Part shown: piece by piece, positions 21,708-32,525 of the stretch | How the letters are laid out: the number at the start of each line of letters is the position of its first letter | Numbering within the stretch: position 1 is the stretch's first letter | From: Eleusine coracana subsp. coracana | Lineage: Eukaryota > Streptophyta > Magnoliopsida > Poales > Poaceae | NCBI GenBank assembly: GCA_032690845.1 | Contig: CM064424.1 | Span: forward strand, 36,717,511-36,781,510 | Direction of reading: 5' to 3' | Length of the DNA: 64,000 nt | Program-made: the position numbers and the translations under genes | Notes under the pieces: model-generated | Seen by the model: only the letters and a program-made list of their open reading frames with translations | What the model was told of the DNA's origin: nothing | Database searches by the model: none

Positions 21708-22926
21708 ATTTTGTACCTTGCTTCAACAATTCTGTTAGGGGTTTAACAATCTTCAAATAATTCTTAACAAATCTGCGATAGAAGTTGGCATGTCCAAGAA
21801 AACTCCTCAAAGTTGTAAGATCAGTAGGGGGAGGTAATTTTAAAATTGTAGATACCTTCGCCTTATCAACTTCTATACCTCTATCAGATATGACATGACC
21901 AAGTACTATCACTTTTGTTATCATGAAGTGACTCCAATTTAGAACTAGGTCGCATTCAACACACCAATGCAAAACCTTCTCCAAATTATCCAAACAACTA
22001 TCAAAATCAGTACCATGCACGAAGAAGTCATCCATAAATACCTCCATAATATCTTCTATGAATTCAGCGAATATTGCATTCATGCATCTTTGAAATGTGG
22101 CAGGCACGTTGCAAAGACCAAATGACATACTTCTATATGCATATGTCCCAAAAGGGCAAGTAAAAGTAGTTTTCTACTGATCTTCGGGTCTCACTGGTAT
22201 TTGAAAGAAACCACTAAATCCATCCAAATAACAAAAGTATGAATTCTTTGCTAACCTTTCAAGCATCTCATCAATGAACGGAAGAGGATAGTGATCTTTC
22301 TTAGTCACCTTGTTCAAACTTCTGTAATCTATGCACATTCTCAATCCAGTCACGGTCCTTTGAGGGGTCAACTCATTGTTCTCATTAGGCACTACTGTCA
22401 ACCCTCCTTTCTTGGGAACACAATGTACTGGACTAACCCATTCACTATCAGCAACAGGGTAGATCATACTTGCATTAAGCAACTTCAAAATCTCCTTTTT
22501 AAGCACTGGCTTCATTGTTTCCTTCAATCTTCGCATCCCTTCAACCACTGGCTTAGCATTCTCCTCCAAGTTAATCTTGTGGGTGCAAAATGCGGGGCTG
22601 ATTACCTTGAAGTCATCTAATGTGTAACCAATGGCTTTTTTATACCTTTTGAGCACAGCAAGCAGCTTCTCTATTTCTTCCTTCGTTAGGGCGTTGTTCA
22701 CAATAACTTGATATGTTTTATTCTTCCCCGGATATTCATAGCGTAGCTCCTTTGGAAGTTCCTTCTGTTCCACTTCTGGCACTTCATCTGGATCCAGCTC
22801 CCCGAGAGGTTCAAAATCAGGATTTTCCTGGTTGAGCCGATCAGCGCAAGGGTCACGCCGATCGGCGCTGGCAGTATGCTTGTCAGTTCCGTGCAGGATG
22901 TGGTCCAGTGGGTCTCCCATATCCAT
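21628..22926 (-). pseudogene. Athila-like reverse transcriptase
   Basis: One frame with a stop at 22174-22176 dividing 22174-22926 from 21628-22128. The N-terminal part has RMCIDYRSLNKVT and YPLPFIDEML. The C-terminal part carries the catalytic FMDDF and ends in the thumb region with LRSFLGHANFYRRFV. The extreme N-terminus, before RT proper, is read through a palindrome pair (cores 22838, 22859) as SADRRDPCADR. RT copies element RNA into DNA. The stop and the downstream frameshift make it defective. Confidence 0.87.
22833..22870. repeat. CCGATCGG palindrome pair within the pol reading frame
   Basis: Cores at 22838 and 22859 are 21 bp (exactly seven codons) apart, so both are read in the same frame as ADR. 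A single copy at 23855 lies in the protease-containing frame and is read there as APIGA. Confidence 0.85.
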
Positions 22927-22928
22927 CC

Positions 22929-23984
22929 CTATCTTCTAGTCTTCCTCTGGTAGAATTTCTGGTTGCAAGAAGGGTCTTGATGAGACAAATCGTTAAATTG
23001 AAATTGCACTTCTTCCTCTCCTAGGTGTAGCATAATTTGTCCTTTTCCAGCATCTAGAACAGCTTGTACTAATCTTAAGAATGGCCTTCCTAGAATGATA
23101 TCTTCAACTCCGGTTTCTTTATTGTCTAGAATGAAGAAATCTACCGGTATTGTTTTTGAGCTGATCTCAATTTCAACATTCTTTATCACTCCTAGTGGCT
23201 TGGTCTTCCTTCCATCTGCCATGATGAGCTCAAGTTCAGTCCCCATCAGCCGCTGTTGAGTTCCATAAGGCATGCTCATGAGTGCATCGTAAGTCATCAA
23301 GCTGACATGGGAACCAAAGTCACATAAGGCTTTCAGAAATTTCTTCCCCAATATCTCACATGGTATGTACGGTTCTTCTTCTTCCTCTTCAGCGGGACCT
23401 ATGGCATACACAACACATAGTCCTTCGTAAGGAGAAGGCTCAAAGCAACTGTCTAGCAACCTTTTCTCTTGTTTCACCTTTGTTCCATCATGCTCTATAT
23501 CATCCTTGTAAAGCTTCCCTAAAACTCTCCCAATAATCTCTGGATAAAAAATTTCCGACTTGAGGCGATTACTTAGGAAATTATACTCAATTCCGGCTTC
23601 GGAGGCGTCTTGCCGACTAAAGGATCTTCTCATATTGAACAACTCTTGCAAAAAATCAATAGGAATCCAGTCCATTGGCTCAAGTTTGTCAAGTGGTTTA
23701 GCATTCGCTAATTTTCTATCCCCCTTTGGTTTAGCAAATTTGCCTCTAAATTCCTTCAGGTGGTTGTCTAGAATTGCAGCTTCTATCTTGGTATATTCCT
23801 TGCAACCTGACGGAGACGTCAGGGTGATCAGTCCTTCTTTCGTCGTCACTGCGCCAATCGGCGCACATGTCAGATCTACAGAGGTGGCTCTGACGGGCTC
23901 TATTTCTTTGAATTGCTCTGAAGTAACCATTTCTCTGCTTTCGGACATCAAGATCCGTTCAGCCGGCGACTCTTCCTTCCTCAT
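22929..23984 (-). pseudogene. Athila-like gag-pol linker and aspartic protease
   Basis: An uninterrupted frame of 351 codons. The C-terminal third is a retropepsin-like domain: ALCDFGSHVSLM carries the catalytic Asp (D-F-G here), and IILGRPFL is the conserved ILGRP-type segment. The N-terminal part is charged and of unknown role. It includes APIGA encoded by a lone palindrome at 23855. The frame stops at 22929 just before the RT frame. As RT and gag are broken, this is a relic even though it is open. Confidence 0.75.
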
Positions 23985-24677
23985 AACTTCTGGACATTGC
24001 CGAGTTGGTTCTGGATATTCTTCCCAATGCTTATGTAAAGCTTCATTCTCGGAATTTTACCTAACAATTCGATCCCTACCTTGGCTATCAATCTCAGAAA
24101 ACTTCCTCCGGCTGATCCATCCAAATGCATCCTCGATGCCTTGTTTATGGCCATGTAGAAGGTTTGAGCGCACATATTCTCATCAATACCAAGGTTAGGT
24201 CCTTGTTTCAACAATTCTCGAAAACACGTCCAGGCTTCCGTGAGAGATTCTTCATCTTTTTGTAAGAAGTTCACCACCTCCCTTCTCAACTTCTACACCT
24301 TTGGTAATGAAAAAATAGTGGAGACAAAAATTTCCAACTAACTCACTCCACTTACCTTTCGCTTCTCGAGATGCTGCCTTGTGTCACTCTTTGGCGTTTC
24401 CTCCTAAAGAGAATGGGAAAAGCAGCCACCTATAAAGATCCTGAGGCACTCCTTCATGATGGAATGTTTGGCAAAGTGCCTCCAAATCTTGTAAGTGAGT
24501 ATACGGGTTCTCCTCTTTCGCTCCAAAGAACTTGTTTGCTTCACCCATGCCAATGATAATGGGGCTCAAAACATATGAGGAGGCCGTGACCTTCTCATCT
24601 GAGGATTGAGGCACCAGCACGTCTGGAGATGGTAGAGAAAGCTCCCTGAGCGTCGAAGAAGGTCCAGTTGTACTCAT
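23981..24677 (-). pseudogene. Athila-like gag
   Basis: The gag starts at an ATG at 24677. The first frame (to 24384) has FFGAKEENPYTHLQDLEALC and WLLFPFSLGGNAKE and ends in a TGA where a Trp codon is likely to have been. The same frame continues open to about 24290, then a one-base shift leads into 23981-24289 (LTEAWTCFRELLKQGP...FYMAINKASRMHLDG, AGGSFL). This is the capsid-like domain of Athila-type gag, which packages element RNA. No CCHC zinc knuckle is visible. It lies about 90 bases downstream of the PBS. Confidence 0.75.
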
Positions 24678-24770
24678 CCTAAAAATTCACACAAAACACA
24701 AAAACAAAAATAACTATAAAAGAGAGGATTAGATGTTAGTAAAATATAAATAGTAAAAGAACTGGCTTGT

Positions 24771-24788
24771 TCCCCAGCAACGGCGCCA
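24771..24788 (-). other. Primer-binding site of element 1, tRNA-Asp type
   Basis: The minus strand reads TGGCGCCGTTGCTGGGGA, one base off the element 2 PBS. It is 12 bases from the 5' LTR edge, the same distance as in element 2. Confidence 0.85.
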
Positions 24789-24800
24789 GAAAAAGAGGCT

Positions 24801-25953
24801 TGTTGGTCATAATTACGCACCCACTTATATACCGCAAGAGGACGGTGTACACTTGTAGCTCTTTCTCCCTCAGAGTATTCCAAGGTTATCGAATCCACAA
24901 GGAACGACTGGAACAATTACTATTAAAGGATTACTAACAAGTTGTAATGGGTTGGTTGGTGTGAATGATGACGTTGAGAGAGTAGAAGGTGAATGTTATT
25001 GAAGAGGTAACAAAATAATGAAGGAATCTCTCCTTAGGATGGGTTCACTAGCATGTAACCTTATTCTTATCAACTCAAGTGATGGCTCTAATATTCTACA
25101 AGACATGGTGGTTTCGTTTACCCCGGCTACCACTACAGAGGCTATTTGCTCCCCACTGGTTTCTTGCACTATGTAATAGGCAAAAGTGTATTGGCCGATA
25201 CACTAATGAAAAGGATAAAATTGAGTTCATCACATAGATTAAATTCATCGAGAGAGTATCAATAAGTATCAGAGTTACATGACCAGATCCCCGCACCAGA
25301 GAAGAGACTATGAAACTACTCACTCATCCTTCCGCTAGACATAGCAGCGGGATGAGAAATAGCGCTAGAACGCGCACGAGCCGATCGGCGCGATAGCAGC
25401 AGGATGAGAAATAGCGCTAGAACGCGCACGACCCGATCGGCGCAAGCGTCGCACCGATCGGCATGACCTCCCTTCTGGTGGATTTCATCGGTGTTGACCA
25501 ACCTCCACCACCAATATCTTGGAACCCTAGTTCTAACAATTGAATCTTGTGATTCTCCTCTCGGTTGCCCTCTCGGTTGTTGTCTCTGGCTCTTGATAAT
25601 TATCTTCCTTTTATAATTGACGGAATTAGGTCAACTTTCACCAACTCTGACTCATACTAGGCTGGGCCTTCGTCTTTCTCGGACTTGGGCTTGTTTTCAT
25701 CATATTTTCCACCTGCGTCGATCGGTGCAGCATTGTAGCCGATCGGCGCGGCCTCGCATCTAGCCCATCTTCGTTTCTCTTTAGTCCTTTATCCATAATT
25801 ACCATGTTTTACACCTATTCCTACGATTACATCAAAAACAGAACAACTACAAATATATGCAAATATGGGGTTAATTGTTAGTCTAGACCCTCTAATTAAG
25901 ACACAAAACATCCCTTTTTGGTAGATAAAATGGGCATCTAGAAACCAGCAACA
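24801..25953 (-). repeat. 5' LTR of Athila-like element 1
   Basis: 1153 bases, TGTTGG...GCAACA, followed by the target duplication GGGAC. Palindrome cores are at 25382, 25434, 25455, 25719 and 25740. It is longer than the 3' LTR by one 52-bp tandem duplication. Confidence 0.88.
25341..25444. repeat. 52-bp tandem duplication ending in the palindrome
   Basis: Two near-identical units begin at 25341 and 25393 (ATAGCAGC...) and each ends with a CCGATCGGCGC copy. The other LTR has only one unit, so the duplication arose in this LTR or was lost from the other. Confidence 0.85.
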
Positions 25954-25958
25954 GGGAC

Positions 25959-26446
25959 TTCAATAGTGAACGCCTATGTGGGGTGTTCGACAAGTTCTCG
26001 CGCGAGGCGAGCTTGTGCCTTGGTGGCAGCGGTGACGCGCACTGTTTCTTCACTATGGGAGTGATTGCAGGCTCGTGGGCGAGAACTCCACATTGGTGGC
26101 GGGAGGGACGGGAACTTCGGTGGGAGTGGTCCAACGAGGAGTAGGGGAAGGCACCATCCTTCCAAGACCTCGGGAAAAAATCATGAGCATTCCTTGACCC
26201 CTCTTTACTATTCCGCATTTGTGTGGTATAGTTGATAGGGTGACTTGTGGCTTCCATAGGCTAGTGTGTTTAGCTTCCGCATTGTGTACTCATCATGAAC
26301 ACTAGCATGTGTAGGGTATTGGCCTACTAGAATTTCTTAGATTGCAATGACTATTAGGTTCTAGTGGTGTGAAACTAAAGTATTCAAATTTGTGGTTGCC
26401 TACCGATTCACCCCCCCCCCCTCTCGGTACGCCTTCGGTCCTTACA
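25959..26446 (+). repeat. Family A LTR, right fragment
   Basis: This continues the LTR broken at 6744. It is the reverse complement of the 47186-47700 copy and ends in a poly-C tract plus CTTCGGTCCTTACA. The sequence after 26446 is not a PBS, so this is a 3' or solo LTR. Confidence 0.75.
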
Positions 26447-27894
26447 GGTGGCAAGGTAACCACTATTTCATGAGATAGGGAAGCAAAGTTACTTGATTAT
26501 TGCAGAAGGGTAAATTGATGATAATTAATCTATGGACTGAGAGGGGATCAGGATGTAGCCCTGCTTGGTCAGTTTAGAACCGCACGTTATTCTCATTGTC
26601 CTATGCACTTTCCGTTCTACACCACATATCGAATATAATGGTAAGATAAGCCGATTATCTCATTTCATACTAGCTATTGGGCGATGACTCCACGACTCGA
26701 TTGACATGCATGAGTGACTGATGGGTGCCTATGGGACCATAGTACTCCTTGTCGTGGGGATTTTGCAACAGTCGGGAATGGGTGCAAAAAAGGTTGACAT
26801 GAGTACCCCCTTATGTGGCTTGGCCGGTTGCATGAGCCGCATGGTCCACTAGTCGTGTGGGTACATTGGGACTCTCCTACAGGGTGTATAATCAGTTTGA
26901 AATGCCGCGATCTTGGTCATGATCATGCTTAGTGTTCATTGAGCTTCATCATAGTAAAAACTTAAACTAAATGATAATGATGGGATGGTGGACTGTTGAA
27001 TGAGATGATTTTTTGGGTTCTTATATTGTTTACTTATGTGTATTGCCCATGTACGTCTTTACTTTATGCTTTCAGCTGCACTAAATTTCAGATTTACCGC
27101 TTTGCTGCAATTTAATTTTGAGTACCTGATATACACTATATTTCCTTGCTATAACCAAATGCATAATCCTTTGAGGTCGGGAATAGCCCAGGATAAGTCT
27201 TGTTGAGTACCTTCGTACTCACCATTGCTATGTTTAAGTTATGCAGATGAGAATGAAATGATGTTTGGCTATTTCTTTCCTGCTAACAGGGAGGAGTAGT
27301 TGCTGTTCCGTTGAGACAATTGATGGTGTTCGTGGGCAGAGCACTATCAATAATGCTGCTGCTGTTATTTTGGTTTATTTTCCTCTAGTACTTGTCATAT
27401 TATTTACCACGAACTGAACTAAAAATTGGACAAGTAATGTGGGTTTGTTTAGACCTTGTTTCCAATTTTATTTGGCTGTTGCGTCAGCTTCTTTGTGCTT
27501 CAATTTCAGAACACTTGTAATTTGAATTTGGTCTTGTAATTTAAATGCTTAATGTTGTGAAAACTTTTGTGTTGTTATTATCTATGTGATGTTGTTGTAC
27601 CGATGTGCTATGTTCCTGGGCATTACTTGGAAGCATATTGGGGGACTACTAGAGTCATACTTATTTTTGTGGAGCTCTCGACATGGCGTACTGTTTATGG
27701 ACAGCCAGCTAGCTCGATAGAAATGGGTGGGACATGGATGGTTCTTGACACCCCGTCTGTCGAAGTTGAACCCTCGGACCTCACCATCTCGGCCTTGTCC
27801 GGTTCATCCTCTGTCGCATGCTCACAACATGTCGGCGGCTCGACGACTCTCAATCCAGCGTCGACCACCTTGCATATCGCAACAACACTGCCAC
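26447..27894 (+). other. Decayed chromovirus-type LTR DNA, no gene seen
   Basis: About 1.4 kb without convincing coding sequence. Parts (for example GAGTACCTTCGTACTCACC near 27207) resemble the 'gagtacg...ctcaccc' block of the LTR at 4359-6535, suggesting an old chromovirus LTR in plus orientation. I could not define its ends. The last 170 bases, flanking the solo LTR, have no assigned identity. Confidence 0.35.
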
Positions 27895-28402
27895 TGTTGG
27901 AGATATGCCTAAGAGACAATATGGATTTGATCCGTCTGTGAGGGTCACACAGATATTAATCTATGAGGGATTAGTCCACTAATGGGCTAACTAGTCGAGG
28001 CACATTAGAAGGGTCTATTTAATTAGAGGAGGGGCTTGAGGCGCAGGTGATCATCCAATCCAGAAACCCTAGCCATCGCCGCCTCCCTCTCTCTCTCCCA
28101 CGTCACCCTAAGTCATGCCGCCGATAGCTAGCACACCGCGCATGGGCTTCCGCCATATACGTGTGGATACCACAAGGAGGCGCTGCAGCTGTGGTGCTTC
28201 GGCTGGATCAGGAGGAGATGGTTGTTGTGAACGACTACATCCTCTACATTGACGCGCGACTACGTTAGACGTCAATTCTTCAACCTTGCTTCCACTTCGC
28301 CTGCATGTCTAGTGGTAATGATCTATGATCCCTTCTCACAAGGCTTCCTAGTTGAACAGTAGAAATTGTTTGTAGCTATCGTAGCCTCCCCGTTCCCCAA
28401 CA
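27895..28402 (+). mobile_element. Solo LTR of the copia family
   Basis: 508 bases, TGTTGG...CCAACA, colinear with the LTRs of the copia element at 28494-35751 but clearly more diverged. The perfect 5-bp target duplication GCCAC lies at 27890-27894 and 28403-28407. A single LTR with an intact duplication is the usual product of LTR-LTR recombination. It lies 91 bases from the full-length relative. Confidence 0.9.
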
Positions 28403-28493
28403 GCCACCACACGCACCGTGGCCACATCTCGGTGCGCCGGTGACTCTCCGGCTTATGACCGACTCTCGCAGGTCGCGTGGTCGGGTAAACCAG

Positions 28494-28997
28494 TGTTGGA
28501 AAGATGCCCAAGAGACATTACGGATTTGATCCGTATATGAGGGACATATGGATATTGATCCATGTGGGATTAGTCCACTAATGGGCCAACTTGTCGAGGC
28601 CCATTAGAAGGGTCTATATAAGTGGAGGCGGGGCAAGGGGTACGGATCATCAGGATATAACCCTAGGTGCCGCGCTCCTCTCTTTCTCGCCCACAACCCT
28701 AATCGTGTTGCCGGTGCTAGCACACCGTGCACGGTGTTCCAACCCTGTACGTGTGGATACCGCGAGGAGGCGCTGCTGCTGCTGCGGTGCCGAACGGCTG
28801 GACTAGGAGGAGATGGTTGACGTGATCGGCTACTTCCTCTACACCGACGCGCGACTACATTGGACGAGCTGCTCCAACATTCGCTTCCGCTCCGCCTGCG
28901 CGTCTAGTGGTAACGATCCATGATCCCCTCCTTACAAGATTTCCTGGTTGAACGGTAGAAATTATTATATGCTATCGTAGCCTACCCCTTTCCCACA
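28494..28997 (+). repeat. 5' LTR of the copia element
   Basis: TGTTGG...CCCACA. It has a TATA-like box about 120 bases in, with a GC-rich transcribed part after it. It is identical in length to the 3' LTR. Confidence 0.95.
28613..28622 (+). promoter_or_regulatory. TATA-like box of the copia LTR
   Basis: TCTATATAAG, identical in the 3' LTR (35367-35376). It is the likely core promoter for the genomic RNA. Confidence 0.6.
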
Positions 28998-28998
28998 G

Positions 28999-29010
28999 TG
29001 GTATCAGAGC
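28999..29010 (+). other. Primer-binding site, initiator tRNA-Met
   Basis: TGGTATCAGAGC, one base after the 5' LTR. Confidence 0.9.
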
Positions 29011-30389
29011 CGACCTTGTGTAGTTTGTGATCTGGATCTTGTGCATATAGGTGATATGCTGATGTATTAGATGAGATCTATTACATGTTCTTGTGTACGG
29101 GTTGATTAGATCAATGGTCATAGGGAGGTTCACAAAGTAATGGGCGGACAGCGATACATGTATCATTGATTTATTTGTGTTCCTTCTCCGTGCACGCGCG
29201 ACTTGTCCCTACCGGCTGGAATCACCATCGGGACTAACTGCGTGCGCCAGTAGAGGACCCAATAGTATCATGATCATGTACCGTAGTCTACTCATGAAAA
29301 TCTAATGGGAAACTGAGGCATCGTGAATGACTCGAAATCGGGCAAATATGATTTTCCCGATAGGATTTCCATTGCGATTTCATAGATACGATCTATGAAA
29401 TCTTGTGAGGTTTCAGGGCGCTGCCCTGAGACCTGCGGGGGGCGGCTCCCCCCTCGACCCCCCGCCCGCGGGACCGCCGTACGGACACGCCTAGATTGTT
29501 ACACCCCTCTTTGACAACACGTTAGCATTCGCTTCTCGCATAACTCGTTTTTGCAGAGAATGTTGTGAATGGTATGGCCCAAAAGATGCATGTGATGTAT
29601 GTATGTGATTTGCATGGCCTGCGTGTCATAATTGTTACAGCTGGGTTGAGGCTGTCATATTATTGTATAACGGCCTGCGTGTCGACCTGTGATGCTTGAT
29701 ATTCTCATGTAATTTATTACTAGCTATTAGTTGTAGTAGCTAAGTGTTAGTTCATGAAGGCCTTAAGCATGATGGTTGAAGGGACGGGAGACATGGCGAT
29801 GACAATAGAGATGGAGATCACCAATTGAAAGGGGCCATGCTATTTCACAGTTAATATGATTGCCTGTGATGATGTTCCTGTCATCCTATTCTTTCATGTG
29901 TTATGATTAACATGCTAGAATAGATTCCCTCAAGAAAATTAAATTATATGCCCTTCCAATAGCTGCACCTATTAAAATTATGATCGTTGTATGGTAGGTC
30001 TGCCAAAGTAGAGTACCTCAACTATCTTAATTATTAGGGTAAATGTTAGACATTTATATGCATAGTATTGGTTTAATTAACAAAGCTATCAAAACAGTTT
30101 TGGGCTTTGGGGCATGGTGTTGGCGCCGGGGCATGTGATGCCACCCAACAAACAAGAGTCACATAGGGATGTGATTAGCAAAGTGTTGCTTACCTATATC
30201 ACTAGATTTCTAGGGGTGATGCCAAACCTCACTAGGATCTAAATTGAATATGGATCTTGAACCACTATATGTTGTTTTGAGGGAAAACGGTTCCAAGCAT
30301 ATAGTGGAATAATGAACTTTTTTTTTAAATGTTTAATAAAATTTTACATTTACATAGTGCTTATATTTGCATTTTTTCTGTTGTAGATC
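29011..30389 (+). other. Long untranslated leader of the copia element
   Basis: 1.38 kb between PBS and gag without a long frame. It contains three consecutive GC-rich hairpins (29414-29472). Just before the gag ATG is a pyrimidine-rich stretch ending TTCTGTTGTAG (30375-30385), which looks like a 3' splice site. A spliced leader is therefore possible; I could not fix a donor. Confidence 0.55.
29414..29472 (+). promoter_or_regulatory. Cluster of three GC hairpins in the leader
   Basis: CAGGGCGCTGCCCTG (29414-29428), GGGGGGCGGCTCCCCCC (29437-29453) and CCCGCCCGCGGG (29461-29472) can each fold. Structured leaders serve dimerisation or packaging in retroelements; the role here is inferred only. 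Confidence 0.4.
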
Positions 30390-32525
30390 ATGACACCAAC
30401 CGCTAGTAACACTTTCAATTTGCGCTCGATTCTTGAAAAAGAAAAGCTTAGTGGACCAAACTTTATTGATTGGTATCGCAACTTGAGAATTGTTCTCAAG
30501 CAAGAGAAAAAGGAATATGTTCTAGAGCTTCCCTATCCTGATGATCTGCCAGAAAATGCTACTGCCGCTCAGAAAAGGGAGTATGAGAAGCATACCAATG
30601 ATGCAATTGATGTTAGCTGTCTCATGCTTGCCACTATGTCCTTTGAGCTTCAGAAGCAATATGAGAACGTGGATGCCCACAATATGATTGAGGGACTCCG
30701 TGGCATGTTTGAGAACCAAGCAAGGTCTGAGAGGTATAACATCTCAAAGTCCTTGTTTGCGTGCAGGCTAGCTGAAAATGGTTCTGTCAGTCCTCATGTG
30801 ATCAAGATGATTGGTTACATTGAGAATCTGGAGAAACTTGGTGCTGCTCTACACCCTGATTTGACCACAGATGTGATTCTCCAGTCGCTTCCCGTGAGCT
30901 ATGAGCCTTTCATTTTGAACTTTCAAATGAATAGCATGGAGAAGACATTGGCTGAGTTGCATGGGATGCTTAAGACAGCTGAGGCAAGCATCAAGAAATC
31001 TGGTCCAAGTCAAGTCAACTTGGTTCAAAAGGATAGCAGGAAGCAAAAGCGCAAGCCTAAGGCTAAGGCTACAGATGAGATCTCTAGCGCTAAGCCTAAG
31101 CCTGCAGCAGCTCCTAATCCTAAACCGGCGGCTGGTGAACCTTGTTTTCACTGCAAGAAAACCGGTCATTGGAAGAGGAATTGCAAGCTTTATCTGGAAG
31201 AGCTGAAGAAGAAGCGTGCAGACACTTCTAATTCAGGTATCAATGTTATTGAAATTAATAATGTTGCTACATGTCCTTATGATTCATGGGTATTTGATAC
31301 CGGATTGATGATTCATACTTGCAAATTGTTGCAGGGGCTTAAAGAAGCAAGTAAATGTGCAAAGGGCGAGGTGGATGCTCGCGTCGGCAATGGTGCAAAG
31401 GTTGCTGCAATAGCCGTCGGAACTTATCCACTTTCATTACCGTCAGGATTAGTTTTGGAATTAAATAATTGTTATTATATTCCCTCCATAGGCAAAAACA
31501 TTATTTCTTCAAAATGTTTGGAGGAAGATGATGGTTATGAGGTCATAATAAGGAACAAGTGTTGTTCTATTTATTTGAATGGTGTTCTCTATGGTAATTG
31601 CCCATTGGTGAATGGATTATATTACTTAGATCTTGAGAATAAGCCCATTTATAACATTGATGCGAAAAGGCTCAAGCCTAATGATTTGAATCCCACATAT
31701 ACTTGGCATTGTCGTTTAGGTCATATAAATGAGAAGCGCATAAAGAAGCTCCATACAGATGCTCTTCTAAGTTCTTTTGATTTTGAATCAATTGACACAT
31801 GTGAGTCTTGTTTACTTGGCAAAATGACCAAGTCGCCTTTCACAGGAAATAATGAGAGGGAGAGTGAACTATTGGGACTTGTACATACGGATGTATGTGG
31901 ACCAATGAGTTGCATGACCAGAGGTGGTTTTCAGTACTTCATAACTTTTACCGATGACTTTAGTAGATATGGTTACATCTACTTAAGGAGGCATAAGTCT
32001 GAATCCTTTGAAAAGTTCAAAGAATTTCAAAATAAAGTACAAAATCAATTAGGCAAGACTATTAAACTTCTACGATCTGATCGTGGTGGTGAATATCTGA
32101 GCCATGAATTTGGTGAACATCTAAAGCAATGTGGAATTGTTCCACAATGGACTCCGCCAGGAACGCCCCAATGGAATGGAGTATCCGAACGGAGGAACCG
32201 AACCTTGTTAGACATGGTTAGGTCTATGATGAGCCAAAGTGATCTTCCATTGTCCTTTTGGGGATATGCTCTAGAAACTGCCGCTTTCACACTTAATAGG
32301 GTTCCATCTAAATCCGTGGAAATGACACCATATGAGATATGGACTGGGAAGCGTCCCGGGTTGTCTTTTCTTAAGATTTGGGGATGTGAGGCTTATGTAA
32401 AACGTATGATGTCTGATAAGCTTTCTCCCAAGTCTAATAAATGCTTCTTTGTAGGATACCCTAGGGAAACCAAAGGTTATTATTTCTACAATCAGGAAGA
32501 AGGGCAAAGTGTTTGTCGCTCGTAA
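30390..32525 (+). pseudogene. Copia gag, protease and integrase
   Basis: 711 codons from an ATG at 30390. Gag covers residues 1 to about 240, followed by a CCHC knuckle (CFHCKKTGHWKRNC, near 250). The protease Asp is in VFDTG near 302. The integrase zinc region (HCRLGHIN ... CESC) lies near 440-475. The catalytic triad lies in HTDVCGP, RSDRGGEY and NGVSERRNRTL (about 498, 563 and 600). The frame then leaves register at about 32500 after a one-base insertion, producing a premature stop at 32525; the correct continuation is in the frame opening at 32509. Gag would form the particle, protease would mature it, and integrase would insert the cDNA. Apart from this shift the region is well kept. Confidence 0.92.

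Larger units (their letters stand above)
6745..25953 (-). mobile_element. Athila-like Ty3/gypsy retrotransposon 1, full length, carrying a nested element
   Basis: A complete element with LTRs at 6745-7845 and 24801-25953 and a 5-bp target duplication GGGAC at 6740-6744 and 25954-25958. It has a tRNA-Asp-type PBS, a polypurine tract, gag, protease, RT, RNase H and integrase in gypsy order on the minus strand. Downstream of integrase are two further ORFs before the 3' LTR. The PBS and gag/pol type suggest the Athila lineage. Length is 19.2 kb, of which 8.85 kb is the nested element at 10678-19526. Every ORF has stops or frameshifts, so it is not autonomous now. It landed in a family-A LTR. Confidence 0.9.

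Noticed and set aside
7322..25750. CRISPR-like array because of short palindromic repeats
   Set aside because: Plant retroelement context. Motifs come in pairs separated by hundreds of bases, with no regular array, leader or cas genes.
28591..28806. Frame of 71 codons repeated at 35345-35560
   Set aside because: Lies inside both copia LTRs at the same offset. No ATG context or domain argues for a gene.
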